DNA of 64,000 nt from Rivularia sp963920925 (GTDB lineage Bacteria; Cyanobacteriota; Cyanobacteriia; Cyanobacteriales; Nostocaceae): NCBI RefSeq assembly GCF_963920925.1, contig NZ_CAWUDI010000016.1, positions 88,782 through 152,781 of the forward strand. The letters run 5' to 3'. The notes under the pieces were generated by a model, which saw only the letters and a list, made by a program, of their open reading frames with translations, was not told where the DNA came from and did not search any database. A program made the position numbers and the translations under genes. Each line of letters begins with the position of its first letter. The stretch's first letter is position 1. Below, piece after piece: positions 43,862 through 53,871 of the stretch.

Positions 43862-46468
43862 ATGTCACAGAAAAATAATTTTGTCAAAAAGGGAGGTCTC
43901 TACCGTTCCTTGCTTGTATCTGCGTTGATTGCTAATGGTGTATTTCAATTTATTGCGCCTGTTTTAGCTGATGGTACAGAAGCCGGGGGGACTATTAGTA
44001 ACACTGCTACAGCCACTTACGAAGACCCCAACAACACAGGAACACCTATTAATACCACCTCTAACACCGTTACAGTAACGGTGGCAGAGGTCGCTGGTAT
44101 CACCATTTCGGCTTCTGGTGTCATAGACAATAACGATGGTACTGTTGCAGTTGGCGACTTACTAACCTATACCTACACTTTAACAAACGTCGGTAATGAC
44201 CCAACGAGATTCCACATCCCGAACCAAGCCACAACAAATGGTCCGGGTACGGTATCTGGCGTACTTGAGATTGATAAGAATGGTCAAACACCAGCTAGCG
44301 GTCAGTTGCAATACAGTACTGATGGCGGTACAACCTGGACAAACGTTACTCCAGGCGGCTTAGATACACCGTTGCCGGTTCCCGTTGCTGGTACTGTATT
44401 AGTGCGCGTGCCAGTCACCGTCGAGCCTGGTGCCGAAGCCGATCAAATAATTAAAGTTACCCTCGGTAACACTCCTGGCGATGCTCAAAACCAGCCACGA
44501 AATCCTGATGGTGGTGACGTTTATACTGTAGATAATGCTGACGGTACTGGTAACGGTGAAGTAGATGGTGTTCCAGTCAATGGTACTCGTGAAGCTAGCG
44601 CCACAGAGGAAATTGCAGTTGGTTCCAATGTTAAAACCTATGCTTTAGCTACTGTTCTTAAGACTCGTACTGGTTACAACAATGCTGGTACAAATGTAAT
44701 TACAGATGACAAACTAACTTACAATCTAAGTTTGCGAGTTGAGCCTAACGATCCGACAGGACAAGGAATTACCCCAGCAGCTTTGACAGGCACAACCATT
44801 AATGTTGATGGTGCTGATGACAACTATATCTTGGTTTCTGATGCGATTCCTGCGGGTACAGATTTAGCCGTTGCACCAACTGCACCTCCTGGTTGGCAAG
44901 CTGTTTATACCACAAGTCTGATTGCCTCTGCTAAAGGCAATAAAGCTGAGTGGAAAAAGTTTCCCTTACAAGGTGCTGATAATCTTGCTGGCATAACTCG
45001 CGTTGGTTTTATTAATAATCCAGCTACTGTTACTTCTATCGCTCCTGGAAGAACGGTGAACGGCTTCTCGATTCAGCTAGCCGTTGAATCAACTGCAACA
45101 GCACCTTTGACTGTCGCGAATATTGCCCAATTATTTGGTCAAACTCCTGGTACTAACACCCCAGTATACGATGACTCTGGAGATCAAAATCCCAGTAACT
45201 ACGATGGACCTCCAGGCAATATGACACCTCCTCCAGGTACAGATACAGGTACAGATGGTGTTCCCGATACTCTGCCCGATAACAATGTTGATGATGGCTT
45301 CATTGACGATCCAGCAAATCCTGAAACAGGGGTTGATACGGGCAACAATAATAGTGGTGATGGTTCAACAGGTGGTGAAGCGAACGTCTTCACGGTGAAA
45401 GAAGCTGTAGCTTCAGATCTACTTAATGGTCCGCAGAATGCGCCAGATGCTATAGGTCCGACAGATAATAACGATGATTTTACGAATAAATCCTCTCTGG
45501 TTCCTGCTGGTACAGTACCTGGTAGTACGATCGATCCACAGTCAGTTGGATTTACCAACACAATCAAGAACAGTGGTACCGACGCTGGCACCATCGCATT
45601 AGTACCAACGCCACCAGCAACTACCGGAGATTTACCAGATAATACCAAGGTAACTATTACTTATAACAGCGACTCTGTTGTATATACTTATACTCAATTA
45701 GGAGGATTCGTCTTAGATGGTGGTACACCAATTACAATCCCCTACGTTGCTCCTGGTGTAAGTATCAATTACGGTGTGGAAGTTGATTTACCTCCAGGTA
45801 CAGCCTTATCTACTGATATTGATAGAGGCTTCCCAGTACCTATTACTGCTTCTATTGACAACTACACAACGGATAGTGACGCTGATGGGATAAAGGATAG
45901 TGGAAATGATGGTACCTTTGATTCATCTAACATCACCATCGATCGCGTATACACTGGCTTCTTAAAACTGGTGAAAGTGTCACGGATTTTACAAGGAACT
46001 GGGTCAGAAGTTAGTGCAGGACAAGATAATTTTGAATCCACACCTGCTGTCAATGGTATAGATCCTAATCCTAATATTGATGATGTACCTAGAAATCCTG
46101 GTATTGGCAATATTATTGAGTACCAGATTCGCTACAAGAATATTTCTGAGGCTGAATCTGGAAGTGGTAACGTAATTTTGAATGCCGACAAGATTGTGAT
46201 TACTGAAGATGGTACAAAATCCCCTAATAATTGGGCGCTAGACAACGATACCAGCGGTGAAATTGATACTAGCAATGTCGTTCGTTCTGCAAAAGATTCT
46301 GGTGCTTCCACGATCAAATTCTTTAGTGGCAATCCAGCTAGTTCCTCTAGTATTGATAAAACTGGAACAACGGTAGACACTGATGTCACTAAGTATACGA
46401 ATACTGTCACCGATCCGCTTGCACCGGGTATTCAAAGAACATTTACCTTCCAACGCAAGGTTAACTAA
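43862..46468 (+). CDS. large secreted DUF11-type repeat protein
   Basis: 868 residues. A signal peptide ends PVLADG near residue 39. The rest is Thr/Asn/Gly/Asp-rich beta sandwich. It has several domains of the DUF11/conserved-repeat (COG1361) type, seen in NTATATYEDPNNTG, VGDLLTYTYTLTNVGNDPTR and PGIGNIIEYQIRYKNISEAE. There are no LPXTG, PEP-CTERM or SLH anchors. The C-terminus ends FTFQRKVN. It resembles surface adhesins or S-layer-like proteins. First gene of the surface cluster; acidic and Asp/Asn-rich, so calcium binding is possible. Confidence 0.75.
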   Translation: MSQKNNFVKKGGLYRSLLVSALIANGVFQFIAPVLADGTEAGGTISNTATATYEDPNNTGTPINTTSNTVTVTVAEVAGITISASGVIDNNDGTVAVGDLLTYTYTLTNVGNDPTRFHIPNQATTNGPGTVSGVLEIDKNGQTPASGQLQYSTDGGTTWTNVTPGGLDTPLPVPVAGTVLVRVPVTVEPGAEADQIIKVTLGNTPGDAQNQPRNPDGGDVYTVDNADGTGNGEVDGVPVNGTREASATEEIAVGSNVKTYALATVLKTRTGYNNAGTNVITDDKLTYNLSLRVEPNDPTGQGITPAALTGTTINVDGADDNYILVSDAIPAGTDLAVAPTAPPGWQAVYTTSLIASAKGNKAEWKKFPLQGADNLAGITRVGFINNPATVTSIAPGRTVNGFSIQLAVESTATAPLTVANIAQLFGQTPGTNTPVYDDSGDQNPSNYDGPPGNMTPPPGTDTGTDGVPDTLPDNNVDDGFIDDPANPETGVDTGNNNSGDGSTGGEANVFTVKEAVASDLLNGPQNAPDAIGPTDNNDDFTNKSSLVPAGTVPGSTIDPQSVGFTNTIKNSGTDAGTIALVPTPPATTGDLPDNTKVTITYNSDSVVYTYTQLGGFVLDGGTPITIPYVAPGVSINYGVEVDLPPGTALSTDIDRGFPVPITASIDNYTTDSDADGIKDSGNDGTFDSSNITIDRVYTGFLKLVKVSRILQGTGSEVSAGQDNFESTPAVNGIDPNPNIDDVPRNPGIGNIIEYQIRYKNISEAESGSGNVILNADKIVITEDGTKSPNNWALDNDTSGEIDTSNVVRSAKDSGASTIKFFSGNPASSSSIDKTGTTVDTDVTKYTNTVTDPLAPGIQRTFTFQRKVN

Positions 46469-46617
46469 TATGGAGCCACATTAATATTGCTCCCTTAGAG
46501 TAGTACGTTAGCGAAGCGTCTCACTTCACTAGTTATCACCACTGGATGAAGACGCTCTTACTACGAATTTACTATCCAAGACAGAGAACTTTAAGTAAGT
46601 TATTTGAGGTAATTCAT

Positions 46618-47184
46618 ATGAAGCGATTTTCTATTGCAGGTTTAGGCGCGATTGCATTAATTGCAGGTGCAACATTTAGCACCAAGATTCCTGTAGTTGC
46701 AAATATATTTGAAAATGGGGTTGCTATTGCCCAAGATGCAAAGAAAGGACAAGTACAGCTACAGTTAGAAGCTGAAAAAAAAGTTGTTCAAAATGCTCAA
46801 GGCAAGCAAAAAGTCGCTTGGCAACCCCTCAAAGGTAAAGTGATGGTGCAGCCGGGAGATGTACTACGTTATTCTGTAACTGGCGCAAACAATGGCGATA
46901 AAGCTATTAAAAATCTCACTATTAATCAACCCGTTCCTAGAGGAATGGTTTACGTAGTCAATTCTACAACTGTAAATGCGAATTCTGGCGCAGAAATTAC
47001 CTATAGCATTAACGGTGGTAAGACTTTTGTAAAAAATCCCACCGTCCAAGTTAAATTAGCTAACGGTGATGTCGAAACTCGTCCCGCACCCGATACTGCT
47101 TATACTCATATCCGTTGGAACTTTGGTAAATCTGTTGCAGCTTCTTCAGCAGTTAAAGGAACTTATCAAATGAAAGTACGTTAG
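46618..47184 (+). CDS. small secreted DUF11-domain protein
   Basis: 188 residues from the ATG at 46618, which has GAGG at good spacing; an upstream ATG at 46546 adds residues with no signal character. The signal peptide is followed by a single DUF11-type beta domain: VMVQPGDVLRYSVTGANNGD, KAIKNLTINQPVPRGMVYV. It ends GTYQMKVR. It could be a one-domain subunit of the same surface structure as the large neighbours. It lies 150 bp after the first gene. Confidence 0.75.
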   Translation: MKRFSIAGLGAIALIAGATFSTKIPVVANIFENGVAIAQDAKKGQVQLQLEAEKKVVQNAQGKQKVAWQPLKGKVMVQPGDVLRYSVTGANNGDKAIKNLTINQPVPRGMVYVVNSTTVNANSGAEITYSINGGKTFVKNPTVQVKLANGDVETRPAPDTAYTHIRWNFGKSVAASSAVKGTYQMKVR

Positions 47185-47475
47185 TACAGCAGGGCGAAAT
47201 ATTCAAGAATATAGAAGTCTTGAAAGTAGTTAATAAATACAAAATGCTATTTCTCAAGGCTTCTTTTTGTAGAGTATATCGATTAAATAATTCTGAAATA
47301 ATATACTTTAAATTTTTATTTAAATTAATGCAAATAGATAAGGTGTGTTACTAATTAAGTCATAAATATAAAATATCTATTTAATTAGAAGATAATGAAA
47401 AATTAATTTCAAAATAAATAATTTCCCAACATTGAAGAAACAAACAAGTGTGATGTTTCATAGGAGAAAAGTTCA

Positions 47476-49044
47476 GTGGGTCGTAAAAAAGAACGATATC
47501 AAATTAAATATTATACTAATTGGTTAAAACAATTAACGGCAGCTGTTATTGCCGGAAGTGTATTTCACACTATATCTGCTTTCGCGCAAGTAACAACGAA
47601 ATCTGGTATCGAACTTATAAACCAAGCTAGCTATACTTATACAGATCCAAACGGAAGTAAATCATCTGGTATTTCCAATCAAGTTGGAGCTACACCAAAT
47701 ACAACTACAATAAAAAACCCTTTAATTGACCCTTTTGGACAAATTTTGGGTTGTGATGGAGAGGAATTAGACGATTATACGGGCTTCACTGTTAGTTTAT
47801 TTGAACCCGATCCAAATGACCCCACGGGTACGGAAGTGGGACAATTGATTGAGCTAACCCCAACCGATGATATTGCTAATAATAATATTCCTCAAGGTAT
47901 AGCGCCGAATATAACAAACGTTAATAATTATTCAGTCACAAATACAGAAATTAACGGCAATAAAGGTATTTACAACTTCTTATTTGATACTGGTAGAGGT
48001 CAAACTGATGTAGGTAAGACTTATATCCTTGTTGTAAATCCTCCGCAGAATTCTAACTTCCCCGAACGAAGAGTAAGGTTAGAAATTCAAAGCGTGATTG
48101 AAGGTGATAATGGTGCAAATATTCTTACCTATATTGCCACAGCTTTAGATGGTCAGCCAATTACTGCTAGAGGTGCCAGTGCTACTCAAATTTCCCCGAC
48201 TCAGATTTCCGAACAAGTTGTAGTTGTCAACGATGCGGAAAGAGTGGGATTAAGTTTAGCGCTGCGCTTCGATCTAAATTTATGTTCTTCCGAGCAAATC
48301 AAAATTACTAAAACAGGCGATCGCGCTACTGCTGAACCTGGTGAAACGGCTGTTTATCGTCTGTCGTTAAGAAATACTGGCGATACTGGCTTAGATAATA
48401 TAGTTGCTACCGATCAATTCCCGATCGGATTCAAATTCTTACCAGAATCAGTTCGCGGCGAACTTGCTGGGGAACCAGTTACGGTAACTACTGAAACTAA
48501 TGGTTCGACTGTAACTTTCCGTACTGTTGCAAATATCCCAGTTGATGGAGTGCTTAATATTGCTTACGCTGCAAAATTAACTCCCGATGCGGTGCGGGGT
48601 TCCGGTCGTAACTCGGCTACTGTTGACGCTCAAAGAGACGATAACGACTTTGCTGTCAAAGATGGGCCAGCTACACATTTACTAAGAGTTAGACCGGGTA
48701 TTACATCCGATTGCGGTACTATTATCGGTCGCGTATTTGTAGATAAAAACTTTGACGGGGAACAGCAAGCAGGTGAACCTGGGGTACCAAATGCGGTAAT
48801 TTACCTAGAAAATGGCAACCGTATAAGTACTGACCCAGATGGGTTGTATTCAGTCAAAAATGTGCTGCCCGGTAAACATACAGGCGTTCTGGATTTATAT
48901 AGTTTACCCGATTATACTTTGGCTCCCAACATCAAATTTAAAGAACGTAACAGCCAATCACGGCTAGTAAATTTAGAACCCGGTGGAATGGTGAGAATGA
49001 ACTTCGCAGTCACTCCGAGTTTTGGGGAGGAGACAAAGAAATGA
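47476..49044 (+). CDS. secreted DUF11 plus SdrD-B-like protein
   Basis: 522 residues from a GTG start at 47476 with TAGGAG upstream. After the signal peptide comes an N-terminal beta region. Near residues 285-390 is a DUF11 domain (ATAEPGETAVYRLSLRNTGD). Near 415-500 is an SdrD B-like/carboxypeptidase-regulatory-like domain (GRVFVDKNFDGEQQAGEPGV, DPDGLYSVKNVLPGKHTG) with a Ca-binding-type DxNxDG loop. Its stop overlaps the start of the next gene (ATGA), so the two proteins are made together and probably interact. Confidence 0.78.
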   Translation: MGRKKERYQIKYYTNWLKQLTAAVIAGSVFHTISAFAQVTTKSGIELINQASYTYTDPNGSKSSGISNQVGATPNTTTIKNPLIDPFGQILGCDGEELDDYTGFTVSLFEPDPNDPTGTEVGQLIELTPTDDIANNNIPQGIAPNITNVNNYSVTNTEINGNKGIYNFLFDTGRGQTDVGKTYILVVNPPQNSNFPERRVRLEIQSVIEGDNGANILTYIATALDGQPITARGASATQISPTQISEQVVVVNDAERVGLSLALRFDLNLCSSEQIKITKTGDRATAEPGETAVYRLSLRNTGDTGLDNIVATDQFPIGFKFLPESVRGELAGEPVTVTTETNGSTVTFRTVANIPVDGVLNIAYAAKLTPDAVRGSGRNSATVDAQRDDNDFAVKDGPATHLLRVRPGITSDCGTIIGRVFVDKNFDGEQQAGEPGVPNAVIYLENGNRISTDPDGLYSVKNVLPGKHTGVLDLYSLPDYTLAPNIKFKERNSQSRLVNLEPGGMVRMNFAVTPSFGEETKK

Positions 49045-52000
49045 AACGACAATTAAATCATACCAATATTTTCAATTTTAAATTAATAAGTGCGATCGCC
49101 GGAACTATGAGTGTGGTATTTTACCCACTTGTAGCAAGTGCCGATACCTATAAGCCAATTGACGAAGAAAATCAGCTTTGGAAATCTACAAAAGCATCTA
49201 CGGGAAGTAAAGCGAGCGAAGGTAGCCGAAAATCCAATCGTTCCCAAAAGCTTGTAGAAGCGCTTGCAGCAATAAGCAATAACAAAAATAAAAATTTAAT
49301 TGCTTTAAATGAGCTTGAAGATACAAATACAAATTTACCTGCTAGCGTACAAAAGTTAATAGACGAGCGGAATAATGCAGCAGAATATATATTAACTGCT
49401 TTAAAAACTGAAGATAAAAATACAAATGTACCTGCTAGTTTACAGAAATTAGTAGATGAGCGAAATAATGCAGCGGCAAATACATTAGTTGCCTTAAAGC
49501 CAAGAAAAATCATCTATCCTCAATTATCTTTAGGACAAAAAACCACACCAATAAGCAACGAGGTAATTGATTCACAACCAGAATTGATTGCTTTAGAGCC
49601 ATTTATCAGCGAGGAAAAACTGCTAGAAGAAAGCAGTAATTTAAAAAATACTGTAATTGAATCTAAAGAGATAAAAATTGAACGGGCACAATACATTCCA
49701 TCTTTACAAAACCAATTGTTGCCAATAGATGCTGATACACAATCATCTTATGATACTTATTTACTGACTTTAAAACCTTTTCTTGAAGCTGAAAAGTTAG
49801 CACAAGTCGCAACTCCAGATACATCAGAAGAGCAAGCAATTGATTCTACCTTAGTTGCAGTTAATGTATTTGAGTCAATATCCAATAATCAAACACCTAA
49901 AACTATTCCTACTTTAGTTGCTAAAAATTGGACGGCAGATAATTTCAAAAGTGAAACCTACGGTTTTTCGTCGTTGGTTGCCATACTGCCTTCAATAACA
50001 GATAATTCGGATGATAATTCATCTGAGGTAAAGCTAGCAGCAAGGTATAGCTCATTTAATTCTGGAGATAATCGCAATCAAGAATTAAATAATACTAATC
50101 TTTTAGCATCTTATTCTAAATCTCCCTTTGCTTTACCCAATCCTGAAGGTTTAAATCCTTCTTTTTCACCACTTTCGATTCCTTATCTTTCTCAATTTCC
50201 TACAGGTACGCCAAATTCTTCAACGGTAAGAATTCTTTCACCGATACCGGATGCTGTGATAGATGTGCCTGCAACTCCAATTATCGTGCAGTTTCCGGTA
50301 GGAAATGAGGTAGAATTACGAGTTAATGGCGAATTATCCGATCGCTATTTAATTGGACGAACTGAAACCGATTCGGAAACTGACTTAGTAACGCAGACAT
50401 GGTATGGTGTCTCTCTACAAAATGGAGAGAACATGATTTCTGCTCAGGTTATTGGTTCTAAAGAAGCTCCCGCGACTGTGAAAGTAATGGTTAGGGGTGG
50501 AGCGGATAAACTAAAAGTAGATACCGTAGAAGCACGGATTCCCGCTGACGGAATTTCTACAGCGACTATCAAAGGTACGTTACTCGATAAAAATGGCAAT
50601 CGTTCCAATCACGATGCAGTTGTTACTCTCGCAACTACAGCAGGGGAATTTGTCGAACCCGATTTTAAACCGGGACAACCGGGATTCCAGGTACAAGCAA
50701 AAGCGGGACAATTTACCGCTACTCTCAAATCCGGTTTAGATGCCAAAACTGTCCGAATTAAAGCGAAAACTGGGAAGTTAGAAGCTTTTACTCAACTGCA
50801 ATTCCAAACTGCCTTACGTCCAAGTTTAATAACTGGTGTGATTGATTTTCGTTTGGGTGCTAGAGGTACAGATTTCTATAGTAGGTTTAAAGATTTCCTT
50901 CCTGAAGACGAAGATAACGGTACCGAAGTAAAATTTCGTTCGGCTGTCTTTGCCACTGGTGCAATTGGGGAATGGTTGGTAACTGGTGCTTATGATAGCA
51001 GTCGCTCTTTAAATGAAGATTGTAATTGCGATAATCGGTTATTTGGAAGTTATCAATTTAGCGAGCAAAATTATCCCGTTTACGGTGATAGTTCTTCAGT
51101 AAATCAAACTACTCCATCTACCGACAGCGTGTATTTACGGTTGGAGCGTTCGTCTCGCACTCCAGGAGCAGATCCCGATTATGCAATGTGGGGTGATTAC
51201 AACACTGAAGAATTTTCTCGTTCTTCTCAACAGTTTACTTCCCTAACTCGTCAGCTACATGGTTTTAAAGCTAATTACAACATTGGAAATCTTCAAGCTA
51301 CGGCTTTCTACGGAAACAATATTGAAGGTTTTCAACGGGATATTATTCCTCCCGACGGAACCAGCGGTTTTTACTTCCTTTCTCGTAGATTAACCGTACC
51401 CGGTAGTGAAAGCGTCTTTATCGAATTAGAAGAACTAAATCGCCCCGGTACCGTATTGCAGCGTCAACGGTTGAGTCGCGGAGCGGATTATGAGATTGAT
51501 TACGATAGAGGCACAGTTTTATTCCGCGAACCTGTTTTACGCACTGACGTAAATGAATTTGGTGAAGTGTTGGTAAGACGCATTGTTGTTACCTATCAAT
51601 ACGAAGGAGAAGCAGGAAACGATACCGATATTTACGCGGGAAGATTGCAATATAACTTTTCTCAGGGGGCAGAAAAAGATAGCTGGTTGGCTACAACTTA
51701 TCTCCAAGAAAATCAAGGCGATCGCGATTTTGAATTGTACGGTGCGGATGCTCAGTTTTCTTTTGGTAAGGTAGGTAAAATCATTGCCGAATTCGCTCGC
51801 AGTCGCAACGATTCCAACGAGATGGGAATGGTGGAAGGTGAGGCAGTGAGAGCGGAAGCGGAAGCGGAATTTATTAAGGGTTTACGCGCTCGCGCTTATT
51901 ACCGTTTCGCGGATACCGGATTTGCGAATAATGCTACCATCAGCTTTGTACCCGGACAAACTCGTTACGGGGCACAGATTAACGGAAGAGTCACCAATAC

Positions 52001-53861
52001 TACTAATTTACGCTTTCAATACGACCATGAAGACAACTTTGGTGTTGCACCTCAACGGATAGATACTTTTGAAGAGTTCTTTTCACCTTTGAGAGCAACG
52101 CTTCCTGGTAATCAAGTTGATAATTCTTTAACTACAATTTCTGCGGGTGTCGTACAGCGAATTGGTAAAGCTAATTTAGCTGTAGACTGGATTAAACGGG
52201 AAAGAGAAGATAGAATAACGCCGGAAACTTTAAGTAGAGATTCGAGTCAATTACGCTCTCGTCTTAATGTTCCTATTGCCAAAAAACTTTCTTTCTTAGC
52301 ACAAAACGAAACCACGATATCCGACAATGCAGACGCAGTTTTCCCAGATAGAACTATTGTCGGGTTGAATTGGCAAGCAATTCCAGGAATTAACCTTTCG
52401 CTAACGCAACAGTTTTACACTCGCGGACAATTTGACGGTAATTCGATCACCAGCTTTAACGTTAACGGCGAACATAAATTTGGTGAAGATACTTCAGTTA
52501 CCGGACGTTTTTCTGTATTGGGTGGTGCTGACAGAGTTACTACTCAAGGTGCTTTGGGTTTAAAACAAGGTGTAACTATAGCTCCTGGATTGCGGTTGAA
52601 TTTAGCTTACGAACACGTATTTGGCGACTTCTTTGGTATTAACGGTTCCGGGGTACAATTCGCACAACCCTTTGCGATCAATCAAAGTACTGCGGCTTTG
52701 GGATTTGCAGACAGCGATAGCTACAGCGTCGGCTTGGAATACACTGATAATCCCGACTTCAAAGCCAGCGCTCGTTTTGAACGCAGAAGTTCTTCAAGTG
52801 GAAACAATACCGTAATTTCCGCAGGTGCTACGGGTAAAATTTCATCTTCTTTGACCGCTTTAGCACGCTATCAACAAGCGGGTTCGAGCAATCAAACTTT
52901 ACAAGCATTAGGAGACACGGCAAATTTAAGAGTCGGTTTAGCATATCGCAATCCTAAAAACGATAAATTGAACGCTTTAATGCGTTACGAATATCGTAAA
53001 AATCCCTCAACGATTCCCGAAAGTATTTTATTCGGAAGTGGCTCCGGTGCCCAAGACCATACTTTTGCCATAGAAACCATTTACGCTCCGAATTGGCAGT
53101 GGGAATTTTACGGTAAATACGCTTTACGCAACAGCACTACTTATTTAGCTAACGATTTTTCGTCTAGTAATAGCACCAATTTAGGACAGTTACGAGCTAC
53201 TTATCGTTTGGGATACAGTTGGGATTTAGTTGGTGAAGCAAGAGTAATTACTCAATCTGACTATACGGAAACGGGTTTTGTTGTTGAAGCAGGTTATTAT
53301 TTAACTCCTAATTTAAGAGTAGCTGGGGGTTACGCTTTCGGGGATATAGACGATCGCGATTTTGACGGAAGTCGTTCCGCTAGCGGGCCATATTTGGGCG
53401 TGACGATGAAACTTAATCAGCTATTTAGCGGCTTTGGTTTACAAAAGAGAGTACCTCGTCAAAAAATAGAAGCGCGACAAGCTTTGTTGAATAAGCTTAG
53501 GGTGCAGTCAAAGAAAGACCTAACCCCCCAACCCCCTTCCCTACAAGGGAATGGGGAGAGTTTAAAGCCTCTCTCCTTGAAAGAAGACCTAACCCCCCAG
53601 CCCCCTTCCCTGCAAGGGAATGGGGAGAATTTGAAGCCTCTCTCCTTGAAAGAAAACCTAACCCCCCAGCCCCCTTCCCTGCAAGGGAATGGGGAGAATT
53701 TGAAGCCTCTCTCCTTGCAGGAGAGAGGTTTGGAGAGAGGTCTTTCAGAAGCTAAGAAAAATCCTTTGGAAACACTAATCGAAAATATCAAACAGTCAAA
53801 TAAACCCAAAAAAGTAGAAAAAACGCTGTTGCAAAGACTGATGACAGAGCAAGGGAGATGA
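49041..53861 (+). CDS. giant outer-membrane beta-barrel protein with Ig-like domains
   Basis: 1606 residues; the start has GGAGGAG and overlaps the previous stop. After a signal peptide comes a linker with two tandem repeats of about 37 residues (each with PAS-Q-KL-DERNNAA). Around 395-590 are Ig-like domains (bacterial Ig/invasin type: VDTVEARIPADGISTATIKG). From about 600 to 1490 there is a long barrel with alternating aromatic strands (FGSYQFSEQNYPVYGDSS, YAMWGDYNTEEFSR). The C-terminal 115 residues are a captured triple repeat and a basic helical end. The barrel may export or anchor the DUF11 proteins. Confidence 0.72.
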   Translation: MKRQLNHTNIFNFKLISAIAGTMSVVFYPLVASADTYKPIDEENQLWKSTKASTGSKASEGSRKSNRSQKLVEALAAISNNKNKNLIALNELEDTNTNLPASVQKLIDERNNAAEYILTALKTEDKNTNVPASLQKLVDERNNAAANTLVALKPRKIIYPQLSLGQKTTPISNEVIDSQPELIALEPFISEEKLLEESSNLKNTVIESKEIKIERAQYIPSLQNQLLPIDADTQSSYDTYLLTLKPFLEAEKLAQVATPDTSEEQAIDSTLVAVNVFESISNNQTPKTIPTLVAKNWTADNFKSETYGFSSLVAILPSITDNSDDNSSEVKLAARYSSFNSGDNRNQELNNTNLLASYSKSPFALPNPEGLNPSFSPLSIPYLSQFPTGTPNSSTVRILSPIPDAVIDVPATPIIVQFPVGNEVELRVNGELSDRYLIGRTETDSETDLVTQTWYGVSLQNGENMISAQVIGSKEAPATVKVMVRGGADKLKVDTVEARIPADGISTATIKGTLLDKNGNRSNHDAVVTLATTAGEFVEPDFKPGQPGFQVQAKAGQFTATLKSGLDAKTVRIKAKTGKLEAFTQLQFQTALRPSLITGVIDFRLGARGTDFYSRFKDFLPEDEDNGTEVKFRSAVFATGAIGEWLVTGAYDSSRSLNEDCNCDNRLFGSYQFSEQNYPVYGDSSSVNQTTPSTDSVYLRLERSSRTPGADPDYAMWGDYNTEEFSRSSQQFTSLTRQLHGFKANYNIGNLQATAFYGNNIEGFQRDIIPPDGTSGFYFLSRRLTVPGSESVFIELEELNRPGTVLQRQRLSRGADYEIDYDRGTVLFREPVLRTDVNEFGEVLVRRIVVTYQYEGEAGNDTDIYAGRLQYNFSQGAEKDSWLATTYLQENQGDRDFELYGADAQFSFGKVGKIIAEFARSRNDSNEMGMVEGEAVRAEAEAEFIKGLRARAYYRFADTGFANNATISFVPGQTRYGAQINGRVTNTTNLRFQYDHEDNFGVAPQRIDTFEEFFSPLRATLPGNQVDNSLTTISAGVVQRIGKANLAVDWIKREREDRITPETLSRDSSQLRSRLNVPIAKKLSFLAQNETTISDNADAVFPDRTIVGLNWQAIPGINLSLTQQFYTRGQFDGNSITSFNVNGEHKFGEDTSVTGRFSVLGGADRVTTQGALGLKQGVTIAPGLRLNLAYEHVFGDFFGINGSGVQFAQPFAINQSTAALGFADSDSYSVGLEYTDNPDFKASARFERRSSSSGNNTVISAGATGKISSSLTALARYQQAGSSNQTLQALGDTANLRVGLAYRNPKNDKLNALMRYEYRKNPSTIPESILFGSGSGAQDHTFAIETIYAPNWQWEFYGKYALRNSTTYLANDFSSSNSTNLGQLRATYRLGYSWDLVGEARVITQSDYTETGFVVEAGYYLTPNLRVAGGYAFGDIDDRDFDGSRSASGPYLGVTMKLNQLFSGFGLQKRVPRQKIEARQALLNKLRVQSKKDLTPQPPSLQGNGESLKPLSLKEDLTPQPPSLQGNGENLKPLSLKENLTPQPPSLQGNGENLKPLSLQERGLERGLSEAKKNPLETLIENIKQSNKPKKVEKTLLQRLMTEQGR
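53511..53717 (+). repeat. three 69-bp repeats captured in frame
   Basis: Each 69-bp unit translates as DLTPQPPSLQGNGE plus S/NLKPLSLK. The DNA (CTAACCCCCCAACCCCCTTC and GGGAATGGGGAG) is the kind of dispersed palindromic repeat usually intergenic in cyanobacteria. Here it extends the C-terminus of the barrel protein without breaking the frame. Confidence 0.85.
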
Positions 53862-53871
53862 AAGAAGATAT

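Noticed and set aside
45199..45648. 149-codon frame on the minus strand
   Set aside because: Antisense shadow of the DUF11 gene, Pro/Ser/Val-rich from its codon bias, without a start signal.
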